Below, one piece after another: positions 5,830 to 6,506 of a stretch of DNA of 6,506 bases (position 1 is the first letter of the stretch; every line of letters starts with the position of its first letter). Source of the DNA: Ruminococcaceae bacterium UBA1785 (lineage in GTDB: Bacteria > Bacillota > Clostridia > Oscillospirales > Acutalibacteraceae); NCBI GenBank assembly GCA_002314555.1, contig DCGF01000103.1:313-6818 (forward strand), read 5' to 3'. The position numbers were made by a program, and so were the translations under genes. The notes beneath the pieces were generated by a model that was not told the DNA's origin, did not search any database, and saw only the letters and a list, made by a program, of their open reading frames with translations.

Positions 5830-6506
5830 TAGTCTTCCTCTTTTATCTCTGTTCTAAAGTAAACGTTTACAACAGTACCGAGCTGTACTTCTTTTCCTGC
5901 TTCAACGCTCTGTCTATATGATGCGATGTTAGAACCAGTTGTATAACCGATTCGTTTAATGTTAAGTCCGCAAGAAATTGCGACGTTGTTTGCCTCTGCA
6001 ACTGAAAGACCTGTGAGGTCTGGTACAGTTACTGTTGTCGGATCCATTTCCTCTGTGTAAAGAACAACTACGCCGTTCTTTGGAAGAGACTTACCGGCAT
6101 TTGGATACTGCTTTATAACATCAGTGCCGTTTCCAATAACCTTAACCGTGAAACCTGTGCTCTCAAGTTCCTTCTTAGCCATAACGACTGTGCTGCCCTT
6201 GACATCATTTACACTCTGATCAAGTCTAGCAAGTTCGTCGTCTGTGTACTGTGGTTCTACGTTCAAGTACTTCATGCAGTTCTCGATAACTTCTGCTGCT
6301 ACAGGACCTGCAACAGAACCACCAGTGAATGAACCAGCTGAAGGTTCATCGATAGCGATAAGTACTGAAATCTTAGGATCATCAGCAGGAGCAAATCCGC
6401 AGAATGAAGCTACGTAGATGTCCTCACCAACAGTAAGTTTCTGAGATGTACCTGTCTTACCAGCTACACGGTAACCAGCGACATAAGCGTTCTTTGCTGT
6501 ACCGCC
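5829..6506 (-). CDS. Class B penicillin-binding protein with two PASTA domains (C-terminal part)
   Basis: This is the C-terminal 225 codons of a D,D-transpeptidase that cross-links septal peptidoglycan outside the cell. The frame is open to the right edge, so the N-terminal anchor, the dimerisation domain and the SxxK and SxN motifs lie outside. The visible part begins in the transpeptidase domain. GKTGTSQK at visible residues 16-23 carries the KTG motif on strand beta3, and SFCGFAPADDPKISVLIAID (34-53) is the usual following strand pair. SGGSVAGP-like FTGGSVAGPVAAEVI (60-74) closes the domain. A short linker leads to two PASTA repeats: about 98-153 (SVNDVKGSTVVMAKKELEST onward) and about 157-219 (VTVPDLTGLSVAEANN onward). 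The layout matches PBP2x/SpoVD-like proteins, and the place at the head of murF fits the division PBP. PASTA domains in such PBPs are linked to peptidoglycan or divisome interaction. An internal Met at 6275 is not the start, since the KTG region is continuous upstream of it. SpoVD versus division PBP cannot be decided here. Confidence 0.93.
   Translation of the reverse strand, partial: GGTAKNAYVAGYRVAGKTGTSQKLTVGEDIYVASFCGFAPADDPKISVLIAIDEPSAGSFTGGSVAGPVAAEVIENCMKYLNVEPQYTDDELARLDQSVNDVKGSTVVMAKKELESTGFTVKVIGNGTDVIKQYPNAGKSLPKNGVVVLYTEEMDPTTVTVPDLTGLSVAEANNVAISCGLNIKRIGYTTGSNIASYRQSVEAGKEVQLGTVVNVYFRTEIKEED
5836..5841 (-). promoter_or_regulatory. Ribosome binding site of murF, inside the end of the PBP gene
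   Basis: AGAGGA on the minus strand is built from the last codons of the PBP gene (AAA GAG GAA GAC TAA) and lies 6 nt before the murF ATG. Stop and start share a base (TAATG), a classic arrangement for translational coupling. Confidence 0.65.
5850..6038 (-). other. PASTA domain 2 of the PBP
   Basis: Visible residues about 157-219 begin with the canonical VPDLTGLSVAEA and continue through a helix (NNVAISCGL), a strand, QSVEAGKEVQLGT and the closing VVNVYFRTE. It is a clear PASTA unit followed by only a few charged residues before the stop. Confidence 0.88.
6048..6215 (-). other. PASTA domain 1 of the PBP
   Basis: Visible residues about 98-153 show the PASTA pattern: an entry strand with V-K-G, a helix (AKKELESTGF), then a strand, Y-P-NAGKSLPKNG, and a closing VVVLYTE strand. 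The entry motif lacks the usual VPD-L-G consensus, so this repeat is more divergent than the second. Boundaries are approximate. Confidence 0.8.

Larger units (their letters stand above)
1..6506 (-). other. Interior of a dcw (division and cell wall) operon
   Basis: Six genes run in the same direction with junctions of -1, -4, 14, 12 and 3 nt, in the order PBP, murF, mraY, ftsW, murG, ftsQ. The order matches the conserved dcw cluster, except that murE (normally between the PBP and murF) and murD (normally between mraY and ftsW) are absent. No hairpin-plus-T-run terminator or promoter-like spacing is seen between genes. A single transcript is inferred. The upstream end (mraZ, rsmH, ftsL in many relatives) and downstream end (often ftsZ) would lie outside the window. 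Confidence 0.85.

Noticed and set aside
5829..6275. A stand-alone 148-residue PASTA protein starting at the ATG at 6275
   Set aside because: The same frame continues upstream without a stop to the window edge and encodes the KTG region of a transpeptidase. The Met lies in the linker between the transpeptidase domain and the PASTA repeats, and no ribosome site stands out before it.

Overview
The window is a continuous stretch of a division and cell wall (dcw) cluster, read entirely from the minus strand (right to left). In transcription order it holds the 3' end of a PASTA-containing class B penicillin-binding protein (ftsI/pbpX/spoVD type), then murF, mraY, ftsW (or spoVE), murG, and the 5' part of an ftsQ/divIB gene that runs off the left edge. 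Coding density is close to 100%. The junctions are a 1-nt overlap (TAATG), a 4-nt overlap (ATGA), and gaps of 14, 12 and 3 nt. Each start lies behind a clear purine-rich Shine-Dalgarno sequence. I see no internal promoter, terminator, RNA gene, mobile element or CRISPR array, so this looks like the interior of one polycistronic unit.

The organism is most likely a Gram-positive member of the Clostridia, plausibly Lachnospiraceae. The reasons are the gene set and order, two PASTA repeats on the division transpeptidase, strong Shine-Dalgarno sequences, moderate GC, and Glu/Thr-rich low-complexity segments in an exported protein. This is inference; no taxonomic marker is present.

The genes form one pathway. 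MurF adds D-Ala-D-Ala to the UDP-MurNAc-peptide in the cytoplasm. MraY moves phospho-MurNAc-pentapeptide onto undecaprenyl phosphate to give lipid I. MurG adds GlcNAc to give lipid II. FtsW polymerises glycan at the septum, and the PASTA PBP cross-links it. FtsQ/DivIB is the bitopic divisome scaffold that helps recruit and regulate that synthase pair.

I find no undescribed system here. The points most worth a second look are a roughly 55-residue acidic, Glu/Thr-rich insertion inside the extracytoplasmic domain of FtsQ, a second Glu/Thr-rich segment at its C-terminal end cut by the window edge, and the absence of murE and murD from the places they usually occupy in this cluster.
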